Assembly (NCBI GenBank): GCA_937982565.1
Contig: CALJLN010000045.1
Coordinates: 62,001-126,000 of the forward strand
DNA: 64,000 bases
Reading direction: 5' to 3'
From: UBA2421 sp002343075
Lineage (GTDB): Bacteria; Planctomycetota; Phycisphaerae; Tepidisphaerales; Tepidisphaeraceae
Shown here: positions 40,614-50,261 of the stretch, in pieces
How positions within the stretch are numbered: the stretch's first letter is position 1
How the letters are laid out: every line of letters begins with the position of its first letter
Notes under the pieces: generated by a model
Seen by the model: only the letters and a program-made list of their open reading frames with translations
What the model was told of the DNA's origin: nothing
The model's database searches: none
Program-made: the position numbers and the translations under genes

Positions 40614-41474
40614 ATGAAACGAGTCGTCTTCTCTGCAATCGTAGTATTGTTGGCGTGGTCGTCGGTTGGGCTGGCCCAGGCGAAGAACCTGATTTTCTAT
40701 GGCAACAGCTTCACGATCGCCACCGGCTTCGGCAGCACGCGCACCGTGCCGGCGGTGCTGAGCGATATCGCCGTCGCCGCGGGGAATCCCGCGCCGTTTA
40801 TGTCCAATCCGTCGATCGCCGGCTGGTCTCTGCAGCAGCACCGCAACTCCAACACCAGTGCGATCACCACCTCCATTCCGCTGGGACAGAAGTGGGATTA
40901 TGTGATCCTGCAGGATTTTTCGACGCAGCCGACCCGGCTGGGCAACACGGCCACACACAGGTCGAGTTTTCTTTCGCTCTATAACGTGGTGCGCACGCAT
41001 AGCCCGAACGCCAAGGCCATCGGTTATGAAACCTGGGCGCGCGGTCCGGGGCACTCGTACTACGCGGGTGGCAGCCCAACCTATCCCGGAGGTCCGGCGG
41101 AGATGCAGGCCGAGGTGCGCAACGGCTATAACCTGAGCACGGCCGACGTAAATGCCGCCCACGGTGCGGGCACATCCATCGTCTCTCCCGTTGGAGATGC
41201 CTGGGAAAATGCCGGGTTCCCCCTCACGCTGTACGCAAGTGACATCTATCACGCACAGAACCGCGGGACATTTCTGGCGGCTCTCACGCTGTACACGACC
41301 ATCTACGGCGACAATACGGTGACCGATATCAACTTGGCCGGCGTGCTGACGAGCCTGAACATTTCCGCTTCGGACGGCGCGGTGCTGGCTTCGGTGGTTG
41401 AAGCGACCGTCCCCGAACCTTCGGCGGGCATGCTGCTGCTGGCGGGTGCGACGGTGCTGCTCCGCCGACGGTGA
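40614..41474 (+). CDS. SGNH/DUF4886-like hydrolase with PEP-CTERM tail
   Basis: A 286-residue exported protein. After a signal peptide (VVFSAIVVLLAWSSVGLAQA) it reads KNLIFYGNSFTIATG, an SGNH-hydrolase block I with the nucleophile Ser in GNSFT. WDYVILQDFSTQP follows, and near the end LYASDIYHAQNRGTFLAAL supplies the Asp/His pair. Such enzymes are carbohydrate or lipid esterases. The tail VPEPSAGM, hydrophobic stretch, RRR marks exosortase sorting. AGGAG lies eight bases upstream of ATG 40614. A 14-bp palindrome CGCCCGGCCGGGCG in the leader may form a hairpin. Its place among sugar hydrolases suggests a role as carbohydrate esterase. Confidence 0.78.
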   Translation: MKRVVFSAIVVLLAWSSVGLAQAKNLIFYGNSFTIATGFGSTRTVPAVLSDIAVAAGNPAPFMSNPSIAGWSLQQHRNSNTSAITTSIPLGQKWDYVILQDFSTQPTRLGNTATHRSSFLSLYNVVRTHSPNAKAIGYETWARGPGHSYYAGGSPTYPGGPAEMQAEVRNGYNLSTADVNAAHGAGTSIVSPVGDAWENAGFPLTLYASDIYHAQNRGTFLAALTLYTTIYGDNTVTDINLAGVLTSLNISASDGAVLASVVEATVPEPSAGMLLLAGATVLLRRR

Positions 41475-41505
41475 AGCGGTTCCGCGGCGAGTGGGTCAAC
41501 AGATA

Positions 41506-41568
41506 TCACAGAGAGGTGGGACGATGTCGGGTCAGCGCGATCGCAGCCTCATCGCCGCCTCTCTGTGA
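41506..41568. repeat. Inverted repeat of CACAGAGAGG type
   Basis: TCACAGAGAGG (41506-41516) and CCTCTCTGTGA (41558-41568) are an 11-bp perfect pair with a 41-base loop, in the 186-bp gap before the GH144/dockerin gene. It could end the upstream transcript or be an extragenic repeat like those near 2945 and 10730. Confidence 0.5.
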
Positions 41569-41660
41569 CTTTTGTGTGGTTTATGACACCGCCGGGCAAA
41601 TCTCGCCATGCACTCGAATTTTCAGCTACTATTTAGCCATTGCAGCATAAGATCAGCTCG

Positions 41661-44600
41661 ATGAGACCGAATCGCCGTGCAAACACGACCTTTATCGAAC
41701 CGCTGGAACAGCGGCGGCTGCTGGCAGCGGCAGGCGCGTCGACAATCATCGGGGCGTGGGTCGATAGCGCGGCGGAAAGGGTCGTTGTTGAGGGTGGGCA
41801 ACTTGGTAGTTTCGACATTGGGGAAGATATCGGCAATCCGGCAATCGCCGGTTCGTCGTCGTTCTCCAATGGAAGTTACACGATCGCCGCTGCGGGAACC
41901 GACATCGCCGGGGTGAGCGATCAGTTTCACTTTGTGCATGACCCGCTAACCGGCGATGGCACGTTTACGGCACGGGTGGCGTCGCTGATTAACACCAATG
42001 TCGGCGCGAAGGCCGGCATCATGATGCGCAGCAGCACCAACGCCGATGCCGCTTTTGCAGCGGTTGTGCTCACGCCGTCGAGTGGTGTGCAGTTTCGAGT
42101 CCGCCTGACCGACGGCGACACGTCGGCGGCAAGCTCGATCGGGGGAATCACGGCACCGCGCTGGGTGCGGCTTGTGAAGACGGGTAACAACATTGCCGGG
42201 TTTTGGTCGACCGACGGCATCACATGGAACACCGTTGGCTCACCCCAAGCGATCGCGCTGGGTGGCTCGCCGCGCATCGGGCTTGCGGTGACATCGCGCA
42301 ATGTGCTCACGCCAACCACGGCGGTCTTCAGCAATGTCAGTTACCTGCTGCCGGAGGGATATGCCATCAATGACCTGGGTTCGCCGGGTGTGGCTGGCTC
42401 GGCGGCGTTTGATCCGGTGACGCAGGCATTTGAAGTAACCGGCGGCGGGACGGGTGTGGGCGGGACGGGCGACCAACTCGCTTTTCTTAACCGCAATCTC
42501 ACCGGCGGCGGGACGGTGACGGCGCTGGTCGATGCCTCGGCGGTGGGTGCGGGTGCGGCGTCGATCATGATCCGCGGCGCGGCAACCGGGGGCGCGGCGT
42601 TTGCCTCAGTAAGCCTCGGCGCGGGCAGCGTGCGGTTTGATTGGCGCGCCACTGCCGGCGCGTCGGCGGCGGGCGTGTCGATCGCGGCAGCATCAGCGAC
42701 TCTGTGGCTGCGAATCGTCCAGACAAGCTCGACAGTCGCCGCATACACTTCGCAGAATGGCGTTGCGTTTACCCAGATCGGGCAGACGCAGCCACTAGTC
42801 ATGCCCAGCGCATCGGCGATCACCGGCGGGGCGGTGGCTTCGGGCAGCAGCGGGACGGCGGTATCGGCGATCTTCTCCAAGTTTAGTGTGGTCGCCGCGG
42901 GCCTGGACAATCTGAGTGTCGGTACTACCACTTCGCCGGCTCTGATCGATTTCGATTCGCCGAGCAATACATCGATCATTCGCGCCACCGGCACCGGTCT
43001 GGCGGCAGCGGGGGATTCGCTGTCGTTTCTCAGCCGGGGGATGGCAGGTGATGGAAGCGTGGTCGGCTACCTCAACAGTTTCAATGGGGCTGACCCGGCG
43101 GCGCGCGCAGGGTTGATGCTGCGCGCTTCAACTTCTGTCGATGCACCATTTGTCGCCGTTGCAGTAGTGCCCGCTGTGGGAGTGCGAATGATTTTCCGGC
43201 TCACCCCCGGTGGGCCGATTGCTCAGCAGGGCAGCGGGGGCGTTTTGTCGGCGGTGTCGATGCGGCTGATTCGTTCCGGAAGCAACGTCTCGGCGTCATT
43301 TTCAACCGACGGCGTCGCCTTCACCCCACTCGGTACCGCGGTGGGCGTTGCTTTGAACAATACTGCGCTGGCGGGCGCGTTTGTCGCTTCCGGCGACTCT
43401 GTGCTGTCGGCTTCGGCCAGTTTCACGGGCATCGCGGCGGGGAGAAGTCTTCCGCCGGGCGCGGGCATTTTCTCGGCCGCCGATGAACTGTTTCTACACG
43501 ATCTATCCCGTCGATCTGTCGATTTTTTTTACACCGAGACCAACGCCTCAACCGGCCAGGCCCCCGATGGCTCAAATGCCAACGGCGGCAGTCCGTCGTC
43601 CGCCAGTTCGATCGCCTCGACCGGGTTTGCGCTCAGCGCGCTGGTCATCGCTGCCGAACGGGGATTTCTCTCGCGGGCCGACGCTTACCAGCGCGCCTTG
43701 AACACCGTCAATTTTCTCAACACCACTGCGGCTCAGGTGAATGGTTTCTTTTATCATTTCATCAATCCGGTGACGGGGGCGCGCTCCGGCAACAGCGAGC
43801 TTTCACCCATGGATACGGCGTTGCTGATGGCCGGCGTGATTCATGCGGCGCAATATTGGCCGGGCACGCCGCTGGCTGCGGTCGCGGGAACTGTTTTTAA
43901 TCGCGTGGACTGGCCTTGGATGCAGAAACCCAACGGTCATTTTTATGGCCATTGGACACCCGAATCCGGCTTTGCGTTCGGCTATGGCGACTTCAGTGAG
44001 GCGGCACTGATATACTTGCTTGGACTTGGCTCGCAGACGTTTCCCAGCACGGCAAGCTCGTGGAATTCATGGTCGCGCTCGCCGTCGATTAGTTACAATG
44101 GATTCAATTTCATCACCGCGCAGACGGGCGCGCTGTTCACCACGCAATATCCTCTCGGCTGGTTTGATCTTCGCGGGCTGAGCGACGCGGCCGGACTAAA
44201 CTATCACAACAACGCCGCGACGGCGGCGCTGGCGCAGCGGCGCATGGCGGTCGACTTGAGCGGGACATTTCCGCAGTACGGCCTCAATAACTGGGGTTTC
44301 ACCGCAGCGGACGGGCAAGGGGGCTACACCGTGTTCGGTGGGCCACCCCCGACCGGAAACATCAATGGAACAGTCGTGCCCACCGCGCCCGGTGGGTCGC
44401 TGGCGTTCATCCCTCGGCAAGCTGTTGACGCCCTGCAGCACATGCGAAGTACTTATGGCAGCACGGTTTACAAGAAATATGGCTTCGTCGATGCGTTTAA
44501 CCCACACAACGGCTGGACAAGCTCGATCGTGTTGGGAATCGATGTCGGCATGATGCTTCTTGCGGCGGAGAATGCACGGTCAGGGTTGATTTGGAACACT

Positions 44601-45302
44601 TTCAACGAATCGGCGGTGGCGAGGCAGGCCAAGGCGCGGGCATTCACGTCTCTGAAGCCGGAGCTGTTGTCCGCAGTCACGCGGAAGAACAATCCGACGC
44701 TTGGAAACCACGATCTGGCCATTCCGCAATCGGAGGTCCTGCTGATTGACGATCGTGTGGCAGGGCCGACCCAACTCGTGCTCTCCTTCGGGGCGGCAGT
44801 CGTTAAAGGGCCTTCATTCGCGATTACCACGAGCAGCGGCAGTGTGCTCAGCAGCGCGGCGGGTGGGACAACGCTCACAGTCAATCTTAGCAGCGCAGCC
44901 GACGCGGCGTATCTCGATGTCACGATAGCCGACTTGCGCCACGCCAATACGAGTGGCACGCCGGCATCGGGCAGCTATTCACTGAGAATTGGAGTCCTCG
45001 CCGGGGATGCCAACCGGAGCGGCGCGGTCAACCTCGACGACTTTACAATTCTCGCCAGCAATTTCGGCCAAACCCCCGGTGGGTTTCCGCAGGCCGATTT
45101 TAACTTCGACGGTACCGTCAACCTCGATGACTTCACCGTGCTCGCGGCGCAGTTTGGGAAATCACTTCCGGCGGCGCGGGTGTTGGACGATGCGGGAACG
45201 GGCGGGCGCGCGGCGGTGTTCGGCAGCGTTGCCGTGCAACTCGATTCGCAGCGGTGGTGGAGCGACGACGATGAGTCGGAACTCGACCTCATCACCGCCT
45301 GA
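41661..45302 (+). CDS. Multidomain secreted GH144-like protein with dockerin-like repeats
   Basis: A 1213-residue protein beginning MRPNRRANTTFIEPLEQRRL, with the planctomycete motif. Residues about 45-590 hold three DUF1349/LamG-like beta-sandwich repeats (for example FTARVASLINTNVGAKAGIM, then MRSSTNADAAFAAV). Residues about 599-1010 form a second GH144/PF10091-like catalytic domain (LHDLSRRSVDFFYTETNAST; PMDTALLMAGVIHAAQYWPG; KKYGFVDAFNPHNGWTSS). Residues about 1114-1170 hold two dockerin type I-like Ca-binding repeats (GDANRSGAVNLDDFTILASN; ADFNFDGTVNLDDFTVLAAQ). The upstream TTG start at 41640 is rejected in favour of ATG 41661. It would work at the cell surface on a beta-1,2-glucan-like substrate, inferred from the family. 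Confidence 0.85.
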   Translation: MRPNRRANTTFIEPLEQRRLLAAAGASTIIGAWVDSAAERVVVEGGQLGSFDIGEDIGNPAIAGSSSFSNGSYTIAAAGTDIAGVSDQFHFVHDPLTGDGTFTARVASLINTNVGAKAGIMMRSSTNADAAFAAVVLTPSSGVQFRVRLTDGDTSAASSIGGITAPRWVRLVKTGNNIAGFWSTDGITWNTVGSPQAIALGGSPRIGLAVTSRNVLTPTTAVFSNVSYLLPEGYAINDLGSPGVAGSAAFDPVTQAFEVTGGGTGVGGTGDQLAFLNRNLTGGGTVTALVDASAVGAGAASIMIRGAATGGAAFASVSLGAGSVRFDWRATAGASAAGVSIAAASATLWLRIVQTSSTVAAYTSQNGVAFTQIGQTQPLVMPSASAITGGAVASGSSGTAVSAIFSKFSVVAAGLDNLSVGTTTSPALIDFDSPSNTSIIRATGTGLAAAGDSLSFLSRGMAGDGSVVGYLNSFNGADPAARAGLMLRASTSVDAPFVAVAVVPAVGVRMIFRLTPGGPIAQQGSGGVLSAVSMRLIRSGSNVSASFSTDGVAFTPLGTAVGVALNNTALAGAFVASGDSVLSASASFTGIAAGRSLPPGAGIFSAADELFLHDLSRRSVDFFYTETNASTGQAPDGSNANGGSPSSASSIASTGFALSALVIAAERGFLSRADAYQRALNTVNFLNTTAAQVNGFFYHFINPVTGARSGNSELSPMDTALLMAGVIHAAQYWPGTPLAAVAGTVFNRVDWPWMQKPNGHFYGHWTPESGFAFGYGDFSEAALIYLLGLGSQTFPSTASSWNSWSRSPSISYNGFNFITAQTGALFTTQYPLGWFDLRGLSDAAGLNYHNNAATAALAQRRMAVDLSGTFPQYGLNNWGFTAADGQGGYTVFGGPPPTGNINGTVVPTAPGGSLAFIPRQAVDALQHMRSTYGSTVYKKYGFVDAFNPHNGWTSSIVLGIDVGMMLLAAENARSGLIWNTFNESAVARQAKARAFTSLKPELLSAVTRKNNPTLGNHDLAIPQSEVLLIDDRVAGPTQLVLSFGAAVVKGPSFAITTSSGSVLSSAAGGTTLTVNLSSAADAAYLDVTIADLRHANTSGTPASGSYSLRIGVLAGDANRSGAVNLDDFTILASNFGQTPGGFPQADFNFDGTVNLDDFTVLAAQFGKSLPAARVLDDAGTGGRAAVFGSVAVQLDSQRWWSDDDESELDLITA

Positions 45303-45372
45303 GCGCACGGGGGTTCATCGCACACGGTGACTGGTACACTACGCAAAGATGAGCAAACTTAAGGAGCAAGCA

Positions 45373-48300
45373 ATGATGAAACCGCTTACAATCTCCGTTT
45401 TCTCGACCATGATCGGGTGTCTTATGAGTTGCTTTTCATCGGTTGTCATCGCGAGGCCGACGTCGTTGCTGGGGGATGATCGGACGTGGCAGCCGATTGC
45501 GTCGGATGGCGTTGAAGTGAAGGTATCGCGCGAACAGGGCAGCGATGGTCAACCCGCGTTGCGGATCGACTACGATTTTACCGCCGGGGCGGGTTATTGC
45601 GGCGCGACGCTCGATCTGCCGCTCATTCTGCCGGAAAACTACGACTTGACCTTTCATGTCCGTGGCACGGGTCCGGCAAACAACCTTGAGTTGAAACTGG
45701 CTGATCCCTCTCTGCTCAATGTCTGGTGGATCAATCGGCGGGCATTCGAGTGGCCGACAGAATCGACTCGTCTGGCGAACCAGAAGCGGCACTTTCACTT
45801 TGCCTGGGGCCCGAGTGGGGGAGAGGCGCTGACGCAACTTGGTCGCATCGAAGTGATCATCGCAGCAGCCGAAGGGGGGAGTGGAACTGTCTGGGTCGAA
45901 GGTTTCAATCTCGCCCCGTTACCGCCGGAGCAGCCGTATACCGGCACGCCCAGGGTTTTTGCGAGTTCGGGGGCGTTGTCGAACGAAGAACTGCAGAATT
46001 TGCTGGAAGACGGTGTGACGTGGACCGCCGCCGGAGACGATCCTTCGCCGTCGCTGTCGATCGATTTCGGCCAGCCGCGTGACCTCGGCGGGCTGGTGAT
46101 TCACAAGGCTGCCGAGCACGCACCGAGCGATTTTACCGTGGATGTTTCCTCTGACGGCCAGAATTGGACGACCATTCGAAAGGTTGTGGGTGCTAATGCG
46201 CTGCCATCGGAGCTGATGCTGCCTGATTTGCAAACGCGGTACCTCCGGCTGGCGTTTGCCGGGGCCACCGCACCTGCCACGGTAAGTAAGATTGGGATTC
46301 TCGAAACTGCCGTTGGTGCCTCGCCGAATGCTTTCTGGAAGCACCGCGCCACGCGGGCCAGGAAGGGTGTGTTTCCGCGAAACTTGCTGGAAGAACAGTC
46401 TTACTGGACCGTCATGGGACAGCCGGGCGATGCGCGCGAGGCGTTGATGAACGAAGAGGGCCAGATCGAAGTGGCGGCGCGCGGTGTTTCGCTGGAGCCG
46501 TTTGTTCTGCGTGGCGATCAACTGCTTACCTGGGCCGATGCGAGTCACGAGCAATCGCTTCGTGATGGCTGGATACCGATTCCGACGGTCGTTCGCACAT
46601 ACAACGGGCTTGAGCTGCGAGTCACGGCATTCGCCGCGGGTGCAGCGGGGGCGTCTAACCTGCACGCGGCGTATGTACTTCAAAACACCAGCCCGGACGT
46701 GGTGGAAGGCAGGATGATCGTAGCCGTGCGCCCGCTGCAGGTGCTCCCGCCGTGGCAAGACCTGAATATCACCGGCGGCTGGACCGCAATCCGGTCTATT
46801 CGGGTCGAAGATGGCTCGATCGTCGTGAACGATGATAAGGACGCGAAGCGCATCGTGCCCGGTGCTGGCTATGAGCTTACGTTATCGCCTTACGACGCCG
46901 GCGATCCTATCGAGCAGTTGAAATCAGGATCGGCACCGCTGGTCGCGTCTGGTGAGAAGAGCATCATCGATCCGCAAAAGTCGGCGACGGCGCTTATTCA
47001 CTGGGCGTACGAACTGCAACCGGGCGAGTCGAAGACATTTCTCGCTGCGGTGCCATTTCATGGGACCGAGGTGCCCGCAGAACTGCCCGCCGATGCTGCA
47101 GCGTTTGCGGAGTTGCAGAACACCGTTGCCGCTGACTGGTCGAAGCAGGTGAACCGCGCCACATTCAAGCTTCCTCCGGCGGCGAAGCAGTTTCATGACA
47201 CCATTCGGGCTACGCAGGCTTACATTCTCATCAATCACGATGGCAACGGCTTTCAGCCCGGGTCGCGCACCTATGATCGATCGTGGATGCGCGACGGCTC
47301 GATGACCTCGGCGGCGATGCTCGAACTCGGTCACGAGCAATTGGTGAAAGACTTTGTCAACTGGATCGCACCGTATCAGTTTCCCAGCGGAAAGGTCCCG
47401 TGTGTTGTAGACCGCCGGGGGCCTGATCCGGTTCCTGAGCATGATTCTCACGGCCAGCTAATCTGGCTCATCGCCAACACCTACCGATATACGCACGACG
47501 AGGCGATCGTCCGCAATCACTTTCCGCGGGTGCGGAAGGCTGTTGAGTACATCGAGAGCCTGCGGGCCGAACGCATGACCGAAGAGTTCGGCTTAAGCGG
47601 GCCCCCGCGGCAGGAGCCTGGTAAGCCGGCGGTGCCAGCCGCCGCGTTCAGGGGGTTGGTTCCCGAGTCGATCAGCCACGAGGGCTACTCCGCGAAGCCA
47701 ATGCACAGCTTCTGGGACACCTTCTTCATCCTCCGCGGGTTGAATGACGCAGCTTATCTGGCTGAAGTGGCCGGCGAGCCGGCTCTGTCGGCGAAGTGGA
47801 AATCGCTCACAGAGGAGTTCCGCGAGAGTCTTCGCGCCAGCATTCATGCGACGCATGCAGCCCACGGCATCGACTACCTGCCTGGCTGTGTCGAACTGGG
47901 CGATTTTGATTCGACCTCATCCACCATCCTGCTCTGGCCTGTCGACGAAGCGGAGAGCTTCCCCCGCGCCTGGCTCGATGCGACGTTTGACCGGGCATGG
48001 AAGGAGTTTTTGAAGCGCAGGGAGAGTATGCCCGCAACGTGGACTGCGTACACGCCGTATGAAATCCGCCACGTCGGCACCTACCTCAGGCTGGGCCATA
48101 AAGATCGCGCCTGGGCTGCGATGGACTACTTCTTCGCGCATCAGCGACCCGTCGGCTGGCGACACTGGGCAGAAGTCGTGTGGCGTGACCCGCTGGCGCC
48201 GAAGATGATCGGCGACATGCCGCATACCTGGGTCGGCAGTGATTTCCTGAACGCGATGCGTGCAATGTTTGTCTACGAAGACCAACACCAACAGAAGCTG

Positions 48301-48597
48301 ATTTTGCTCGCGGGCTTGCCCGATGCCTGGCTAACCGACCCTGCGGGCGTTTCCTTCGCCAACCTTAGAACCGAGTATGGAACGATCAGCGCAACCGCGA
48401 AGAACGCTGCGGCCGGGAAGCTGGTGGTGACCGTGAAAGGCTCGTCCAACCCGCCGGGAGGAATCGAGCTGCGCTCGCCACTATCGGGGACCATTCTCTC
48501 GGCGGCGGTCAATGGCGAGCCGGCTGTCGTGGCGGACAACGGGGTTTTGATTACCCGGTTGCCGGCGGAGGTGGTGCTCGAATACGGACGCAAGTGA
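45373..48597 (+). CDS. Secreted discoidin-containing (alpha/alpha)6 glycoside hydrolase-like protein
   Basis: A 1074-residue exported protein. AAGGAG lies seven bases before ATG 45373, which is preferred to an ATG at 45349. The N-terminus is hydrophobic (LTISVFSTMIGCLMSCFSSV). Residues about 25-185 look like a carbohydrate-binding sandwich and 225-310 like an F5/8 (discoidin) domain (PSLSIDFGQPRDLGGLVIHK). From about 610 an (alpha/alpha)6-toroid follows, with YDRSWMRDGSMTSAAMLELG, PEHDSHGQLIWLIANTYRY and HSFWDTFFILRGL. The acidic motifs WMRDG and EHDSHG are the likely active site. The family is known to me only as discoidin-domain proteins of unknown specificity. It closes the carbohydrate cluster. 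Confidence 0.7.
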   Translation: MMKPLTISVFSTMIGCLMSCFSSVVIARPTSLLGDDRTWQPIASDGVEVKVSREQGSDGQPALRIDYDFTAGAGYCGATLDLPLILPENYDLTFHVRGTGPANNLELKLADPSLLNVWWINRRAFEWPTESTRLANQKRHFHFAWGPSGGEALTQLGRIEVIIAAAEGGSGTVWVEGFNLAPLPPEQPYTGTPRVFASSGALSNEELQNLLEDGVTWTAAGDDPSPSLSIDFGQPRDLGGLVIHKAAEHAPSDFTVDVSSDGQNWTTIRKVVGANALPSELMLPDLQTRYLRLAFAGATAPATVSKIGILETAVGASPNAFWKHRATRARKGVFPRNLLEEQSYWTVMGQPGDAREALMNEEGQIEVAARGVSLEPFVLRGDQLLTWADASHEQSLRDGWIPIPTVVRTYNGLELRVTAFAAGAAGASNLHAAYVLQNTSPDVVEGRMIVAVRPLQVLPPWQDLNITGGWTAIRSIRVEDGSIVVNDDKDAKRIVPGAGYELTLSPYDAGDPIEQLKSGSAPLVASGEKSIIDPQKSATALIHWAYELQPGESKTFLAAVPFHGTEVPAELPADAAAFAELQNTVAADWSKQVNRATFKLPPAAKQFHDTIRATQAYILINHDGNGFQPGSRTYDRSWMRDGSMTSAAMLELGHEQLVKDFVNWIAPYQFPSGKVPCVVDRRGPDPVPEHDSHGQLIWLIANTYRYTHDEAIVRNHFPRVRKAVEYIESLRAERMTEEFGLSGPPRQEPGKPAVPAAAFRGLVPESISHEGYSAKPMHSFWDTFFILRGLNDAAYLAEVAGEPALSAKWKSLTEEFRESLRASIHATHAAHGIDYLPGCVELGDFDSTSSTILLWPVDEAESFPRAWLDATFDRAWKEFLKRRESMPATWTAYTPYEIRHVGTYLRLGHKDRAWAAMDYFFAHQRPVGWRHWAEVVWRDPLAPKMIGDMPHTWVGSDFLNAMRAMFVYEDQHQQKLILLAGLPDAWLTDPAGVSFANLRTEYGTISATAKNAAAGKLVVTVKGSSNPPGGIELRSPLSGTILSAAVNGEPAVVADNGVLITRLPAEVVLEYGRK

Positions 48598-48700
48598 ATC
48601 TGGCTCGGGGGGTTAGATCGATGGGCCGGTCCGACGACGCCTGAAATGTTCAACCACACGAATTGTCGTTACGATGCTGGCCGGAGCATTCGCCGACGCG

Positions 48701-49477
48701 ATGATTACTTTTACCTGTACGGCCTGCAAAACGCTGTTGAACGTCGATGACTCGCTCGGCGGGAAGCGGGCGCGCTGTCCCACCTGCATGTCGGCGCAGC
48801 TGGTGCCGGTGCCGCAGCGGCAGACGGCGGGGGGGACGGTTCAACTCAGCGATATTCCCGCCGCCCGCCCACCGCCGCCGACTGGCTTTCAGCGGCCGGC
48901 AGCGGGCAGGCGGTACGGTTTCAACTGCGGGTATTGCTCCTCGCGGCTGGAAGCGAACGAAGGACAAGCCGGCAGCGATGGCCAATGCCCGACATGCGGC
49001 AGCAATATCACAATTCCCATCCTCGATCGCTATGGCAGGCTCATCGACCCGAAGAGCGGCCAGATCATCAAGCCCGATCCGCACCCTGTTCATGCATACG
49101 CAGCAGCGGGGCAGCGCGCGCCGAAGATTATTCGGGTGAGCGATGGCAGCCAGCATATCCAATGCCCGAAGTGCGCCGCCTATTCATCGGTGCAGCACAA
49201 CAACTGCCGGCAATGTGGTATGCCGTTTACAATGGAAGGCACCACCGTTGAGGCCGCAGGCGCGAGTAACGGGTTTTGCGTGGCAAGCCTCGTGCTTGGA
49301 ATCATCGGTATTCCAGCATTCTGTATCGGGATTCTCTCCGGGCTGGCAATCATCTTCGGCATCATTGGCTACGGACAGGTGAGCAGCGCTGGCGACCAGG
49401 GCGGTAAGGGAATGGCCATCGCAGGAATCATCTGCGGTGGGGTGGGTGCGTTGCTTTGCGTCCTTCAATGGTTGTGA
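48701..49477 (+). CDS. Zinc-ribbon membrane protein (DUF4190-like)
   Basis: A 258-residue protein with three zinc ribbons: CTACKTLL..CPTC (residues 5-31), CGYCSSRL..CPTCG (about 75-100) and CPKCAAYSSVQHNNCRQCG (about 156-178). The C-terminal 60 residues are two hydrophobic helices (SLVLGIIGIPAFCIGILSGL; GMAIAGIICGGVGALLCVL) with the IFGIIGYGQV and GGKGMAIAG pattern of DUF4190. The ribbons face the cytoplasm if the helices form a hairpin. The combination is common in planctomycetes but of unknown role. The ATG at 48701 is set by homology of the first ribbon. It is convergent with tsaB. Confidence 0.75.
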   Translation: MITFTCTACKTLLNVDDSLGGKRARCPTCMSAQLVPVPQRQTAGGTVQLSDIPAARPPPPTGFQRPAAGRRYGFNCGYCSSRLEANEGQAGSDGQCPTCGSNITIPILDRYGRLIDPKSGQIIKPDPHPVHAYAAAGQRAPKIIRVSDGSQHIQCPKCAAYSSVQHNNCRQCGMPFTMEGTTVEAAGASNGFCVASLVLGIIGIPAFCIGILSGLAIIFGIIGYGQVSSAGDQGGKGMAIAGIICGGVGALLCVLQWL

Positions 49478-49521
49478 GCAGTCGGGATGCAGGCAGGAGT
49501 GCCGCAGGCAGACTCGTACGC

Positions 49522-50259
49522 CTACGTTGCGCCGTTCTGCGCCCTTTGCAGCCACTTTTCCTCGGCTTCGGGCAGCCGAATATAGATCGGCGTGAGCGTC
49601 CAAGGGTCGGCAAACTCTCCGCGGGCGGCCATTTCGGAACCAAGTCGCGCCACGACTGATGCGCGCGCCCGCCAAGTCGATTCATCGGTAACGATTACAT
49701 CGGTTAACCCCGTGCTGTCGCCGTTGCTGACAATCGATTCCCTGTGATACGCGATTCCTTCGCCCAGTAGATGCACCGGTCGCGGCGATGAGGCGATTGC
49801 TCGCTGCAGCGTATCCAGGCGGGCGGGGGCAGTTTCCAGCCAGCCTGTCCCCGGACCGGGCGTGTTGCGGCTGAATGAGGCTGTAAAGATCTGTCCTCGC
49901 TTGGCATCGAGCACGATGACCGCGTGGTTCGCGGTTTCGGGCGCATTCTCAACCAGCACGCGCACACTCGGCACGGCTACGATCCTACTGCCGCGGGAAA
50001 GCGCCATCATCTTCGCAAGCGTGACCGCGATTCGCAGGCCGGTGAACGAGCCGGGGCCGATCGACAGATAAATGCACTCGACATCCCCCGGCGACCAGCC
50101 AGCGGCGCGGGTGTGGCGGTCGATCATTGGCAACACCTGCGCCGCATGCGCCAGGCCGTGGGGGAATAACTCTTCTACAACCGGTGCATCCGAATCTGGA
50201 TTAACGATGGCGATCGAACCAACACGGCCCGAGGTTTCGATGGCGATGGCGCGCGGCAC
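49522..50259 (-). CDS. tsaB: tRNA threonylcarbamoyladenosine biosynthesis protein TsaB
   Basis: A 245-residue member of the ASKHA fold family that acts with TsaD and TsaE in making N6-threonylcarbamoyladenosine at A37 of ANN-decoding tRNAs. The start RAIAIETSGRVGSIAIV and the central CIYLSIGPGSFTGLRIAVTL are the TsaB signatures; VVLDAKRGQIFTASF follows. It begins with GTG 50259, two bases after the stop of the upstream membrane protein gene; homology starts exactly there. The frame continuing to 50364 is antisense to nothing but adds a non-homologous leader. tsaD and tsaE are not in the window. Confidence 0.92.
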   Translation of the reverse strand: MPRAIAIETSGRVGSIAIVNPDSDAPVVEELFPHGLAHAAQVLPMIDRHTRAAGWSPGDVECIYLSIGPGSFTGLRIAVTLAKMMALSRGSRIVAVPSVRVLVENAPETANHAVIVLDAKRGQIFTASFSRNTPGPGTGWLETAPARLDTLQRAIASSPRPVHLLGEGIAYHRESIVSNGDSTGLTDVIVTDESTWRARASVVARLGSEMAARGEFADPWTLTPIYIRLPEAEEKWLQRAQNGAT

Positions 50260-50261
50260 GG

